NCBI GenBank assembly: GCA_025465355.1 | Contig: JAODNN010000115.1 | Span: 1-43,056 of the forward strand | Length of the DNA stretch: 43,056 nucleotides | Reading direction: 5' to 3' | From: Blastococcus sp. | Lineage (GTDB): Bacteria > Actinomycetota > Actinomycetes > Mycobacteriales > Geodermatophilaceae | In this document: positions 7,022 to 15,606 of the stretch, piece after piece | Position numbering within the stretch: the first letter of the stretch is position 1 | Layout of the letters: each line of letters starts with the position of its first letter | Translations under genes and position numbers: made by a program | Notes under the pieces: generated by a model | What the model was told of the DNA's origin: nothing | What the model saw: only the letters and a program-made list of their open reading frames with translations | Databases searched by the model: none

Positions 7022-9187
7022 TCAGCCGACCCCCGGCCGCGCCGGCCCCAGCGGCGGCCGGGGACGGCGGACCACCTGGACCCCCTCCGGGAGGCCCTCG
7101 AGCTCGGCCCTGTCGCCGTCGATGACGAGAGTGACCCGCCGGCCACCCAGCTGCAGGTCGTGAACCCGCAGTCGGCCGAACCGCCCAGGCCAGGCGGGGT
7201 CGAACCAGACCTCGTCACGGGGCATCCGAGGTTCCAGTCTCAGCAGGCTGCGCATGGCCTGGATCGGCGAGGCCGCTGCCCACGCCTGGGGAGAACACGA
7301 CGTCGGGTACGGGACCGGGGACGGGTACTCCCTCCGGTCGAAGCCACAGAAGAGCTCCGGCAGGCGGCCGCCGAAGCGGGTGGCCGCGTCCAACAGTCCG
7401 GTGACGATCCGCTGCGCCTCCTCGACGAAGCCGTAGCGCATGAGCCCCGTGGCGACCAGCACGCTGTCGTGCGGCCAGACCGACCCGTTGTGGTAGCTCA
7501 TCGGGTTGTAGCGGCCCATCGACGAGGCCAGTGTCCGCACGCCCCAGCCGGTGAACATCTCGGGCGACATGAGGTGCTCGGCCACCCGCGCGGCCTTGTC
7601 GTCGTCGACGATCCCGGTCCACAGGCAGTGACCGATATTGGAGGTGAGCGCGTCGACCGGCAGCTTGTGGCCGTCGAGCGCGACGGCGAACCAGCCGCGG
7701 TCGGGCAGCCAGAACTGCTCGTTGAACGCCGCCTTGATGGCGTCCGCCTTGTCCGCCCAGTACGTCGTCGCCGCGTCGTCGCCTGCGACGTAGGCGAAGT
7801 GCGAGCGCGCGACGTAGGCCGAGTACACGTAGCCCTGGACCTCGCAGAGTGCGATCGGTGTCTCGGCCAGGGCGCCGTCCGCGAAATTGATGCCGTCCCA
7901 GGAGTCCTTCCAGCCCTGGTTGGCCAATCCCGACTCGGTGCTGCGCTGGTACTCGACGAACCCGTCCCCGTCCCGGTCGCCGTACTGCTCGATCCAGGCC
8001 AGCGCCCGGTCGGCGTTGGGCAGCAGCGCATCGACCTGCTCCGAGGCGATGCTCCACCGTCGCAGCTCACCCAGCAGGACCACGAACAGCGGCGTGGCGT
8101 CGACCGTGCCGTAGTAGACGCTGCCCCCGCCGTGGACCAGGGGGAAGTCAGCGCCCATGCGGGCCTCGTGCAGGATCCGGCCGGGTTGCTCTTCGGTGCG
8201 CGGATCGACCTTCACGCCCTGCATACGCGCCAGCGTCCGCATCGTGCCCAGCGCGAGGGTCGGGTCGAGAGGCAGTGCCATGTAGGAGGACAGCAGGGAG
8301 TCGCGACCGAACAGGGCCATGAACCACGGGGCACCGGCCGCGACGGCGGGGGTTTCGGGGTACTCGGGAGCGAAGAGCCGCAGGGCTCCGAGGTCTTCCA
8401 TGCTCTGCCGGAGGGTGCTGAGCAGTTCGACGTCATCGGATTCCACGCCGGGGCTGGCCGCCCGCCAGCTGCGCAGCCGCTTCACCGGGTGCGACTCCTC
8501 GAGCGGCAGGTCGACCGGAAAGGTGGGCTGAACCTCCGCGCCGTCGACGATCGGGGTGACCATGACGGCCGTCTCCCAGTCAGTGCGCGGCGGCAGGAGC
8601 AGGTCGAACGCGAGCCCCTCCCGGTAGGCCTGGGCGCCCGGGGCCGAGATCCGCACCCCGAGGTTCAGGCTGCCGCTGCGGAAGCCGAGGACGATCGCGT
8701 TGCTGTCCACGCTGGTCGAGATCTCCCCGCGATCCTGGACCCGGCCCTCCTTGACCGCGAAGAGATCGGCGAAGTCGCTGCCGACCTCGAGCCGGAGCCG
8801 CGCGACCACCAGCTGGAGGCCGAGGTTCCGCACCCGGATGTCCTCGCGCATCCCTTCCCCGACGTAACGACGGCGCTCGACGAGCAGCTCGGTCGAGGAC
8901 GACTGTGGCGGGACACGGGCGAGGAACGTCGTCCGGAACGGTTCGTGTGGCAGCACGTCCAGCACCTGCAGCGGCCCGTCGTCCAGCCGCAGCTTCCAGG
9001 TGGAGAGCACCCGGACGTCGCGGAAGAACAACCCCTCCGGCCCGTCGGCCTTCATGTCGCCCGACCGTCCCGAGATGGCAAAGGTCGAGCCCTCGACGAG
9101 GGTGATCGGCTGCCCGGCCGGTGCGGCGGGCTCTTCCTCGGGGCCGGCGTTGACCGACCTGGCTGCAGCGGTGGACGGCTGCGTCAT
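7022..9187 (-). CDS. Glycogen debranching / amylo-alpha-1,6-glucosidase-type glycosidase
   Basis: A 721-residue cytosolic enzyme with the two-part layout of bacterial GDE-like proteins: an N-terminal beta-rich domain (about 30-230, starting ITLVEGSTFAISGRSGDMKA, the GDE_N-type motif with FFRDVRVLSTW) and a C-terminal (alpha/alpha)6 catalytic domain (about 260-680). Signature pieces are APWFMALFGRDSL, the EYQRSTESGLANQGWKDSWD segment with likely catalytic acids, and GSVWPHDSVL. Such proteins hydrolyse alpha-1,6 branch points or related glucans. The exact substrate cannot be read here. The frame is open to 9322, but ATG 9187 has GAGGAG five bases upstream, and the extra 45 residues are basic and unconserved. 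It is transcribed away from the AMIN-like gene. Confidence 0.88.
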   Translation of the reverse strand: MTQPSTAAARSVNAGPEEEPAAPAGQPITLVEGSTFAISGRSGDMKADGPEGLFFRDVRVLSTWKLRLDDGPLQVLDVLPHEPFRTTFLARVPPQSSSTELLVERRRYVGEGMREDIRVRNLGLQLVVARLRLEVGSDFADLFAVKEGRVQDRGEISTSVDSNAIVLGFRSGSLNLGVRISAPGAQAYREGLAFDLLLPPRTDWETAVMVTPIVDGAEVQPTFPVDLPLEESHPVKRLRSWRAASPGVESDDVELLSTLRQSMEDLGALRLFAPEYPETPAVAAGAPWFMALFGRDSLLSSYMALPLDPTLALGTMRTLARMQGVKVDPRTEEQPGRILHEARMGADFPLVHGGGSVYYGTVDATPLFVVLLGELRRWSIASEQVDALLPNADRALAWIEQYGDRDGDGFVEYQRSTESGLANQGWKDSWDGINFADGALAETPIALCEVQGYVYSAYVARSHFAYVAGDDAATTYWADKADAIKAAFNEQFWLPDRGWFAVALDGHKLPVDALTSNIGHCLWTGIVDDDKAARVAEHLMSPEMFTGWGVRTLASSMGRYNPMSYHNGSVWPHDSVLVATGLMRYGFVEEAQRIVTGLLDAATRFGGRLPELFCGFDRREYPSPVPYPTSCSPQAWAAASPIQAMRSLLRLEPRMPRDEVWFDPAWPGRFGRLRVHDLQLGGRRVTLVIDGDRAELEGLPEGVQVVRRPRPPLGPARPGVG

Positions 9188-9537
9188 GGCGACTCCTCGC
9201 CTGCGAATGCGGGGCGGCCGGGTCCTCCGGCGGGAGCGCCGTCTGGGGTTCCCCCTCGCCGGCTCCTCAACCGCACTGCCGGTTCCCGTCGTCCACCCGA
9301 ACGCAGCGATTCCCGGCCGCACGCCCGGTTGCCGCGATGCGGTCGGGGGTCACCGTCGGCGAGCACGGCAACACGACGTCGAAACTGCCAGGCCGCCCGG
9401 GCTGCCGTCGGCGTGGATACAGACAGCTTCTGCCGAAGAACACGCCGACGGTTCGGTGATCTGGACATTCTCGGCCCATAGTGCTAGCGGACGTGTCGGC
9501 GGATTCTGATTTATGGCGCACATCACAGGAGGCCGCC
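9188..9537. other. Divergent intergenic region
   Basis: A 350-base spacer between two divergent genes, so it should hold both promoters. I see CATAGTGCTAG around 9477-9487 and a TTTATGG near 9511, either of which could be a -10 element for the plus-strand gene. No protein-coding content is convincing. Confidence 0.4.
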
Positions 9538-10170
9538 ATGATCCGCACCCCGTTCCGCAGCCCGCTTCCCACCCTCGTCCTCGTCGCGACGTCGGCCGTC
9601 GCCGTCGTGCTCACCGCAGTCGCTCTCACCACACCCGCCCAGGCCAGACCCGGCCAGGCCACCGTCGCTCCCACCGCCGCTGCCCCGTACTGCGGCATCA
9701 CCTGGGGGTCGGCGGCCAAGCACGGGGCGGCGAACGGTCCCGTCCAGGGCGCACTGCTGACCAACGTCAGGGCCGGCCGGAACGCCTGCTTCGACCGGCT
9801 CCTGCTCGACGTCCGCGGAACCACCGCGCTGACCTCGTGGCGCGTGGAGTACGTCCCCCAGGTCATCGAGGACCCCTCGGGGAGGCCGGTGCCACTGCGC
9901 GGCGGCGCCTACCTGCAGATCGCCGTCGGCGCCTCGGACCACACCGACTCCGACGTGCCGACCTACTCCCCGCCCAACCGGCGGGAGCTGGCCGACGTGC
10001 GCGGCTTCACCACATTCCGGCAGGTGGCCTGGGCGGGGTCGTTCGAAGGGATCAGCGGTGTCGGCCTCGGCGTCCGGGCGCACCTGCCCTTCCGCGTCTT
10101 CACGATGACCGGCATCCCGGGCTCGGCCAACGGCACGCGCGTCGTCATCGACGTCGCGCACCGCTGGTAG
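9538..10170 (+). CDS. Exported AMIN-like domain protein
   Basis: A 210-residue secreted protein. A signal peptide is clear: RTPFRSP, a hydrophobic core rich in Val and Ala, and a likely cleavage after AQA near residue 37. The mature part (CGITWGSAAK, FDRLLLDVRG, GGAYLQIAVG, VRGFTTFRQVAWAGSFEG, RVVIDVAHRW) fits the AMIN-like family of actinobacterial exported proteins, small beta-rich domains thought to bind the cell envelope. Only two Cys are present in the mature protein. ATG 9538 follows AGGAGG by five bases; the frame is open 19 codons further upstream but without a ribosome binding site. Function unknown. Confidence 0.8.
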   Translation: MIRTPFRSPLPTLVLVATSAVAVVLTAVALTTPAQARPGQATVAPTAAAPYCGITWGSAAKHGAANGPVQGALLTNVRAGRNACFDRLLLDVRGTTALTSWRVEYVPQVIEDPSGRPVPLRGGAYLQIAVGASDHTDSDVPTYSPPNRRELADVRGFTTFRQVAWAGSFEGISGVGLGVRAHLPFRVFTMTGIPGSANGTRVVIDVAHRW

Positions 10171-10198
10171 GCAGAACCCCGGCGACGGCCGGCCCGCG

Positions 10199-10531
10199 TC
10201 AGCCCCTCCCGGGGCCGTCCGGCCGGTCGTCGCCCCGCGGCGGCTCGATCGCGAGGGGTGCGCGACGCAGCTGATCGAGCACGTCGGCTCCCGGCGCGCG
10301 CTCCTCCTCGAGGAGCTCCTCAGCGGTGTCGGGGATGACGACCTGCTGTGTCGACGCGTCGAAGCTGCGGGGAATCCGCTTCAGGTGCGTGGTCATCGAG
10401 CGGACCAGGAACGCGGTCGCGATCAGCAGCAGGACGATCAGCAGCAGGCCGAGCGGTCCGGCCTTCCCGACGTCCTCGGGGAGTTGGTCGCCCGCTGCGG
10501 CGAGCAGCGAGACGCGGTCATCGACGGTCAT
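10199..10531 (-). CDS. Small single-pass membrane protein after mca
   Basis: 110 residues: a short acidic N-terminus, one membrane span (about 25-45, [16 protein letters not shown]), a basic juxtamembrane [10 protein letters not shown], then a disordered acidic and proline-rich tail. I recognise no functional domain, but small membrane proteins directly downstream of mca are common in Actinobacteria. Its ATG overlaps the mca stop as ATGA, so translation is probably coupled to mca. Confidence 0.75.
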   Translation of the reverse strand: MTVDDRVSLLAAAGDQLPEDVGKAGPLGLLLIVLLLIATAFLVRSMTTHLKRIPRSFDASTQQVVIPDTAEELLEEERAPGADVLDQLRRAPLAIEPPRGDDRPDGPGRG

Positions 10532-11436
10532 GGGACGGACACCTCACTCCGGATACCGGCGAACAGATCGTCCTCGGGGACCGGGGCATCCACCAGCGAC
10601 CGGGCGAGCTGGTAGTCCTCGGTCGGCCACACGCGTTGCTGGGTGTCGATGGGGCAGGCGAACCAGCGGCCCTCGGGGTCGATCTGGGTGGCGTGCGCGA
10701 TCAGCGCGGCGTCCCGGACCGGGAAGTACTCGGCGCACGGCACCCGTGTCGTGACCCGGTGCGAGATGTCGTGAGCGGGATCCCAGTTCTCCAGCCACTC
10801 CGTGTACGGCGACTCCGCCCCCGTCGCGAGGATCGCCTCGTGCAGCGCCTTCGTCCGGGGCAGCGTGAAGCTCATGTGGTAGTAGAGCTTGCTCGGCTGC
10901 CAGGGCTCGCCCAGCTCCGGATAGCGGTCGGGATCCCCGGCCGCGTCGAAGGCGTGCACCGCGATCTCGTGCGACTTGATGTGGTCGGGGTGTGGGTAGC
11001 CGCCGCGCTCGTCGTAGGTCGTGATCACCTGAGGCCGGAACCGGCGGATCAGCGCGACGAGCGGTGCCGCCGCCTCCTCCAGCGGGACCAGCGCGAAGCA
11101 GCCCTCCGGCAGCGGCGGCAGCGGGTCCCCCTCGGGCAGGCCCGAGTCGACGAAGCCGAGGAACTCCTGTTCGACCCCGAGGATCTCCCGGGCCCGCTCC
11201 ATCTCCTCCGCGCGGATCTGCGGCAGCCGCTCCCACACCTCCGGCCGGTCCATCGCGGGGTTGAGCACGGACCCGCGCTCGCCGCCGGTGCAGGTCGCCA
11301 CCAGGACGCGGGCCCCCTCGGCGATGTACCTGGCCATGGTCGCGGCGCCCTTGCTCGACTCGTCGTCCGGGTGTGCGTGGACGGCGAGCAGGCGCAACTG
11401 GTCGGGTTCGGTCACCTCCGCATTGTCCACCGGCAT
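10528..11436 (-). CDS. mca: Mycothiol S-conjugate amidase Mca
   Basis: A zinc amidase that cleaves mycothiol S-conjugates, releasing the mercapturic acid for export and GlcN-Ins for reuse: the actinobacterial detoxification route for electrophiles and antibiotics. Seen: [16 protein letters not shown] (metal-binding HAHPDDE at about 20-26), [32 protein letters not shown] with the third metal ligand, and SKLYYHMSF. Length 302 residues is normal for Mca, and the C-terminus with [10 protein letters not shown] is characteristic of Mca rather than MshB. ATG 11436 is the likeliest start; a GTG six codons later is possible. It is divergent from greA, an order common in Actinobacteria, and its presence implies mycothiol is made. 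Confidence 0.93.
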   Translation of the reverse strand: MPVDNAEVTEPDQLRLLAVHAHPDDESSKGAATMARYIAEGARVLVATCTGGERGSVLNPAMDRPEVWERLPQIRAEEMERAREILGVEQEFLGFVDSGLPEGDPLPPLPEGCFALVPLEEAAAPLVALIRRFRPQVITTYDERGGYPHPDHIKSHEIAVHAFDAAGDPDRYPELGEPWQPSKLYYHMSFTLPRTKALHEAILATGAESPYTEWLENWDPAHDISHRVTTRVPCAEYFPVRDAALIAHATQIDPEGRWFACPIDTQQRVWPTEDYQLARSLVDAPVPEDDLFAGIRSEVSVP

Positions 11437-11605
11437 TCCTGACGACGGCGGACCCCCGGCCGGCCGGGCGACGTCTCGCAGGGCACACTGGAGATGCCCC
11501 ACCCCTACGGGGGAGAAATGTGCCGCCGGTCACGTGCCTATCCGGTACCGTTCCGCATCCCCGGCCGGGGCGCCCGCATCCGTGCGCCGCCGTGGACGAC
11601 GGTGT

Positions 11606-11611
11606 TAGCTT
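11606..11611 (+). promoter_or_regulatory. Putative -10 element of greA
   Basis: TAGCTT fits the actinobacterial TANNNT -10 pattern and lies 67 nt before the greA start, giving a leader of about 60 nt. No convincing -35 is visible. Confidence 0.35.
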
Positions 11612-11678
11612 GGCCGGATCGACCAACGGCCGTTCCCGGGTTCCGGGACGGCCTCCCGAGTCCCAGGAGTTCCTCCAC

Positions 11679-12182
11679 GTGTCCACCCCGACTGACGAGC
11701 ACGACCAGGGCGTCTGGCTGACCCAGGAAGCCCACGACCGGCTGAAAGCCGAGCTCGACCAGTTGGTTGCCGCCCGCCCGACGATGGCCGCGGAGATCAA
11801 CGCCCGCCGGGAAGAAGGCGACCTCAAGGAGAACGGCGGGTACCACGCGGCCAAGGACGAGCAGGGCAAGCAGGAAGCCCGCATCCGTCAGCTGACCGAC
11901 CTGCTGCACAAGGCGACGGTCGGCGAGCCGCCGAAGAAGGTCACCAACGCCGCTACCGGCACGGTGATCACCGTCCGCTTCCAGGGGGACGACGAGACCG
12001 AGAAGTTCCTGCTCGGGTCGCGGGAGATCGCCGGCAGCACCGGCCTGACCGTGTACTCCCCCGAGTCGGCCCTGGGCGCCGCGATCGTCGGCGCCAAGCC
12101 CGGCGCGACGGTGACCTACCAGGCCCCCAACGGCAAGGACATCACCGTCGAGGTCGTGGGCATCGAGCCGTTCGTCCCCTGA
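11679..12182 (+). CDS. greA: Transcription elongation factor GreA
   Basis: A 167-residue GreA: N-terminal antiparallel coiled coil (LTQEAHDRLKAELDQLVAAR, then the acidic tip EINARREEGDLKENGGYHAA, which enters the RNA polymerase secondary channel and stimulates cleavage of backtracked RNA) and a C-terminal FKBP-like domain (TVYSPESALGAAIVGAKPG, then VEVVGIEPF). The tip acidic residues E and D are intact, as needed for cleavage. Start GTG 11679 has AGGAG nine bases upstream; the frame is open further upstream without homology. Divergent from mca. Confidence 0.95.
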   Translation: MSTPTDEHDQGVWLTQEAHDRLKAELDQLVAARPTMAAEINARREEGDLKENGGYHAAKDEQGKQEARIRQLTDLLHKATVGEPPKKVTNAATGTVITVRFQGDDETEKFLLGSREIAGSTGLTVYSPESALGAAIVGAKPGATVTYQAPNGKDITVEVVGIEPFVP

Positions 12183-12189
12183 CCGGCCG

Positions 12190-12534
12190 GTGAGCGGCGG
12201 CGAGTTCGGAGGCGGGGTCCGCTCCCGGCGGGCGGAGAACACCGGCTTCGTCTGCGGGCATTGCGAGACGTCGGTGCCGGCCAGCACTGACGGGCACTAC
12301 CGCAACCACTGCCCGTACTGCCTGTGGTCGCTGCACGTCGACGACCTGCCGGGTGACCGGGCCAGCGAGTGCCGCGCGCTCATGGAGCCGATCGGGCTGG
12401 TGGAGAAGTCCGGCAAGGGCTGGCAGGTGGTGCACCGCTGCACGCAGTGCGGCCACCGCCAGCCCAACCGGCTGGTCCGTGACGGCGACGGCCCCGACGA
12501 CCTCGACCTGGTGCTCCAACTCCCCTGGTTGTGA
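12190..12534 (+). CDS. RNHCP-domain zinc-ribbon protein
   Basis: A 114-residue protein with the RNHCP motif that names the family: FVCGHCETSVP, then YRNHCPYCLWSLHVD, then VVHRCTQCGHRQPNRLV. Two CxxC pairs plus the CPYC pair suggest bound zinc. The molecular function of the family is unknown. It begins seven bases after greA, so it is probably co-transcribed with it. The GTG start has no strong ribosome binding site, in keeping with translation following greA. Confidence 0.88.
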   Translation: MSGGEFGGGVRSRRAENTGFVCGHCETSVPASTDGHYRNHCPYCLWSLHVDDLPGDRASECRALMEPIGLVEKSGKGWQVVHRCTQCGHRQPNRLVRDGDGPDDLDLVLQLPWL

Positions 12535-12566
12535 GCCGCCGTCGGCGCACAACGGCCCGCACACCC

Positions 12567-12640
12567 GTGCTTGTGGGGTGTTGTGCACGCCTGTCGAGTC
12601 GTGCAGGACCCCACGAGCGTGCACAACACCCCTGAAGCAC
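12567..12640. repeat. Long inverted repeat downstream of RNHCP gene
   Basis: Arms GGGGTGTTGTGCACGC (12575-12590) and its perfect complement (12617-12632) flank a 26-nt loop. The match resumes outside after a small bulge with GTGCTT and GAAGCAC, so the stem is about 22 pairs. There is no T-run on either side. It lies between the convergent RNHCP and peptidase genes and could end transcription from both sides, or be a mobile palindromic element. Confidence 0.7.
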
Positions 12641-12696
12641 CCAGCCGCCTCGGGGAACTGACGCCGATCGGTGCCGCAGACAGGCAGTCGGAGAGG

Positions 12697-14763
12697 TCAG
12701 GCGGCGGGGGCGAGGCCTCGACGGCGCAGAAGGGGCCCGGGATCCGCATCGCGGCCGCGGACGGCGCGGAATGCGGCCAGCGGATCGACCGAGCCACCCA
12801 CGGACAGCAGCCGACGCCGGAACATGTCGCCGTTCTCCCGGCGCAGGCCGCCGTTCTCGCGGAACCACTCCACGGTGTCGGCGTCGAGGATCTCCGACCA
12901 GATGTAGGAGTAGTACCCGGCCGCGTAGCCGCCGGCGAAGATGTGCTGGAAGTAGGCCGTCCGGTAGCGCGGCGGCACCAGCTCGGAGGAGACCCCCGCT
13001 GCCTCCAGGGCGCGCCGCTCGAACTCCTCCGGATCACCGACCTCGGTCTCGGGCGTGATCCGGTGCCAGGCCTGGTCCAGCAGGGTGGCGGCCAAATATT
13101 CGAGGGTCGCGAAGCCCTCACCCCACAACCGGGCGGCGTCCAGCGCCGCGGCGACGTCGGCCGGCAGCCGCTCCCCCGTCTCCACGTGCCGGGCGTAGTT
13201 GGCCAGCACCTCCGGCCAGAGCGCCCACATCTCGTTGACCTGGCTGGGGAACTCGACGAAGTCCCGAGGGACGCTGGTGCCGGCGAAGCGCGGATAGGTC
13301 ACCTCGGAGCTGAGCCCGTGCAGCGCGTGACCGAACTCGTGGAAGAGCGTGTTCACCTCATCGAGGGTCAGCAGGGTCGGCTGCCCCTCCGCCGCCCGCG
13401 TGACGTTCAGGTTGTTCACCACGACCGGCCGTGAGTCCAGCAGCCGCGACTGGCTGACGAAGGAGTTCATCCAGGCGCCGCCGCGCTTGCCCTCCCGGGC
13501 GTAGAAGTCACCCAGGTAGAGGCCGACCGCGGCGCCGTCGGCATCGCTGACCTCCCAGATCCGCACGTCGGGGTGGTAGCCGACCAGATCGGGGCGCTCG
13601 CTGAACCGGTATCCGTAGAGCATCTCGGCAGCGTGGAAGACGCCGTCGACCAGCACCCGGTCCAGCTCGAAGTAGGGCCGCAGGGCCGCGGAGTCGACGG
13701 CGTACCGCTCGTTGCCGACCTGCTCGCTGTAGAAGGCCCAGTCCCACGGGGCGAGCTCGACGCCGTCCCGGGCCGCGGCCTCGGCGAGCACGGCGGCCTC
13801 GGCCTCGGCATTGGCCACCGACGCCGGCACCATCGAGGCGAGTACCGCGTCGACTGCCTCGGTGGTGGCCGCGGTCTGGTCGGCGAGCACGACGTCGGCG
13901 TGGGTGTCGAAGCCGAGCAGCCGGGCACGCTCGGCGCGCAGGCCGGCGATCCGTGCGGCGATGGGACGGTTGTCGTACTCCCCCGTGGACGCCCGGCTGA
14001 TCGAGGCCTCGAACACGCGGCGGCGCAGCTCGCGGTTGCGCAGCTTGGCCAGCAGCGGCTGACGGGTGGGCAGCAGCAGCGGCAGCAGGTAGCCGTCCAC
14101 TCCGCGCTCGGCGGCCGCCGCGGCTGCGCCGGCGATCTCCTCGGCGTCGAGCCCGTCCAGCTCGGCCGCGTTGTCGACCCGGATCGCCGCGGCCTCGGAC
14201 GCCAGCTGCAGGTTCTGCCCGAATGTCGTCGAGAGCGCGGACAGCTCCTGGTTGAGCTCGGTGAGCCGCGTGCGGCCGGCGTCGTCCAGCTGGGCGCCGG
14301 CGAGCACGAAGTCCAGGTGGTACCGCTCGACCAACCGCAGCTCCTCGTCGTCCAGGCCGAGCTCGTGACGGGCGGCATGCACGGCGTCGACCCGCGCGAA
14401 CAGCGCCGGATCGAGGTGTAACGCGTCGGAGTGCGCGGCGTCCAGAGGGGCGATCTCCCGCTCGACCTCGCGTACCCGTGGCGTCGACACCGACGCGGCG
14501 AGGTTCCCGAACACCCGCCAGGCCCGGTTCAGCAGCTGCCCGGCCCGCTCCAGCGCCACGACCGTGTTCTCGAACGTCGGCGGCTCGTCGGAGCCGACGA
14601 TCTCAGCCACTTCGGCACGGTGTTCGGCCATCCCGGTGAGCAGCGCCTCCCGGCTGTGCTCGACGCTGATGTCAGCGAAGGGCGGCAGGCCGAACGGCAG
14701 CTGCGAGGGCGCCGCCAGCGGATTGTCAGCGGACAAGGGGGCAGGGGACTCGGCGGCACTCAT
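12697..14763 (-). CDS. dcp: M3 family peptidyl-dipeptidase (Dcp)
   Basis: A 688-residue zinc metallopeptidase of family M3A. The HExxH motif reads FHEFGHALHGLSS at about 472-485, with the downstream third ligand region following. The long helical N-terminal half and the C-terminal FAGGYAAGYYSYIWSEILDAD segment are typical of Dcp and oligopeptidase A. The enzyme removes dipeptides from the C-terminus of short peptides during peptide turnover in the cytosol; no signal peptide is seen. Start ATG 14763 has GGAGG ten bases upstream. It stands alone; the ABC exporter lies 36 nt upstream on the same strand. Confidence 0.92.
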   Translation of the reverse strand: MSAAESPAPLSADNPLAAPSQLPFGLPPFADISVEHSREALLTGMAEHRAEVAEIVGSDEPPTFENTVVALERAGQLLNRAWRVFGNLAASVSTPRVREVEREIAPLDAAHSDALHLDPALFARVDAVHAARHELGLDDEELRLVERYHLDFVLAGAQLDDAGRTRLTELNQELSALSTTFGQNLQLASEAAAIRVDNAAELDGLDAEEIAGAAAAAAERGVDGYLLPLLLPTRQPLLAKLRNRELRRRVFEASISRASTGEYDNRPIAARIAGLRAERARLLGFDTHADVVLADQTAATTEAVDAVLASMVPASVANAEAEAAVLAEAAARDGVELAPWDWAFYSEQVGNERYAVDSAALRPYFELDRVLVDGVFHAAEMLYGYRFSERPDLVGYHPDVRIWEVSDADGAAVGLYLGDFYAREGKRGGAWMNSFVSQSRLLDSRPVVVNNLNVTRAAEGQPTLLTLDEVNTLFHEFGHALHGLSSEVTYPRFAGTSVPRDFVEFPSQVNEMWALWPEVLANYARHVETGERLPADVAAALDAARLWGEGFATLEYLAATLLDQAWHRITPETEVGDPEEFERRALEAAGVSSELVPPRYRTAYFQHIFAGGYAAGYYSYIWSEILDADTVEWFRENGGLRRENGDMFRRRLLSVGGSVDPLAAFRAVRGRDADPGPLLRRRGLAPAA

Positions 14764-14799
14764 CGCCGTCCATCCTCCGCTCTCCTCGACCGGCGCCCC

Positions 14800-15606
14800 T
14801 CACCGGCTGGCCGTGCGCCGGTAAGCCCGGACCGACAGCGGCACGAACACGGCCAGGATCACCACGACCCAGATCAGGCTGTACAGCACCGGGTTCTGCA
14901 GTGACCACACCTCGGGGACCGGGATCGCGGCCGGGGTGTTCCCGAACAGATCACGCGCGGACTTGGCGACCGCCGACACCGGGTTCCACTCGGCGAAGGT
15001 CCGCAGCACCGGGCTGAACGTCTCCAACGGCACGAACGTGTTCGCCACGAACGTCAGCGGGAAGATCACGATGAAGCTGGCGTTGTTCACGACCTCCGGC
15101 GTGCGGACCAGCAGCCCGACCAGGGCCATCAGCCAGGAGATGGCGAAGGCGAACAGCAGCAGGATCAGGAAACCGCCGATGGCCTCGGGCACCGACGAGT
15201 GAATCCGCCAGCCGACGACCAGTCCGGTCAGCGCCATCACGGCAATCGAGATGCTGTTGGATCCGGCGTCGGCCACCGTCCGGCCGATGAGCACCGCCGA
15301 CCGCGACATCGGCAGGGATCGGAACCGGTCGATCAGCCCCTTCTGCAGATCCTCGGCGATGCTGTAACCGGTGATGGTGCTGCCGAAGACGACGGTCTGG
15401 GCGAAGATGCCCGGCAGCAGGAACTCGGCGTAGCTGACGTCGCCGGGCACCTGGATGGCGCCGCCGAAGACGTAGCGGAACAGCAGCACGAACATGATCG
15501 GCGACAGCGTCGCGAACACGAGCAGGTCGGGAACCCGCTTGACCTTGATCAGGTTGCGCCGGGTGATCGTGGCGCTGTCGGACAGCGTCTGCCCGAGGGT
15601 GGTCAT
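14800..15606 (-). CDS. ABC-2 type exporter permease (DrrB-like)
   Basis: A 268-residue permease with six hydrophobic segments (FATLSPIMFVLLFRYVFGG first; a C-terminal LIWVVVILAVFVPLSV last) and the ABC-2 signature region DRFRSLPMSRSAVLIGRTVAD. Family members pair with DrrA-like ATPases to export daunorubicin-type drugs or lipids. The ATG overlaps the ATPase stop as ATGA, showing translational coupling. The frame is open upstream into the ATPase gene, but this is overlap only. The exported substrate cannot be inferred. Confidence 0.9.
   Translation of the reverse strand: MTTLGQTLSDSATITRRNLIKVKRVPDLLVFATLSPIMFVLLFRYVFGGAIQVPGDVSYAEFLLPGIFAQTVVFGSTITGYSIAEDLQKGLIDRFRSLPMSRSAVLIGRTVADAGSNSISIAVMALTGLVVGWRIHSSVPEAIGGFLILLLFAFAISWLMALVGLLVRTPEVVNNASFIVIFPLTFVANTFVPLETFSPVLRTFAEWNPVSAVAKSARDLFGNTPAAIPVPEVWSLQNPVLYSLIWVVVILAVFVPLSVRAYRRTASR

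Noticed and set aside
6302-9481. A 1059-codon plus-strand frame over the glycosidase
   Set aside because: Antisense to a well-supported enzyme with conserved motifs; typical long antisense frame in high-GC DNA.
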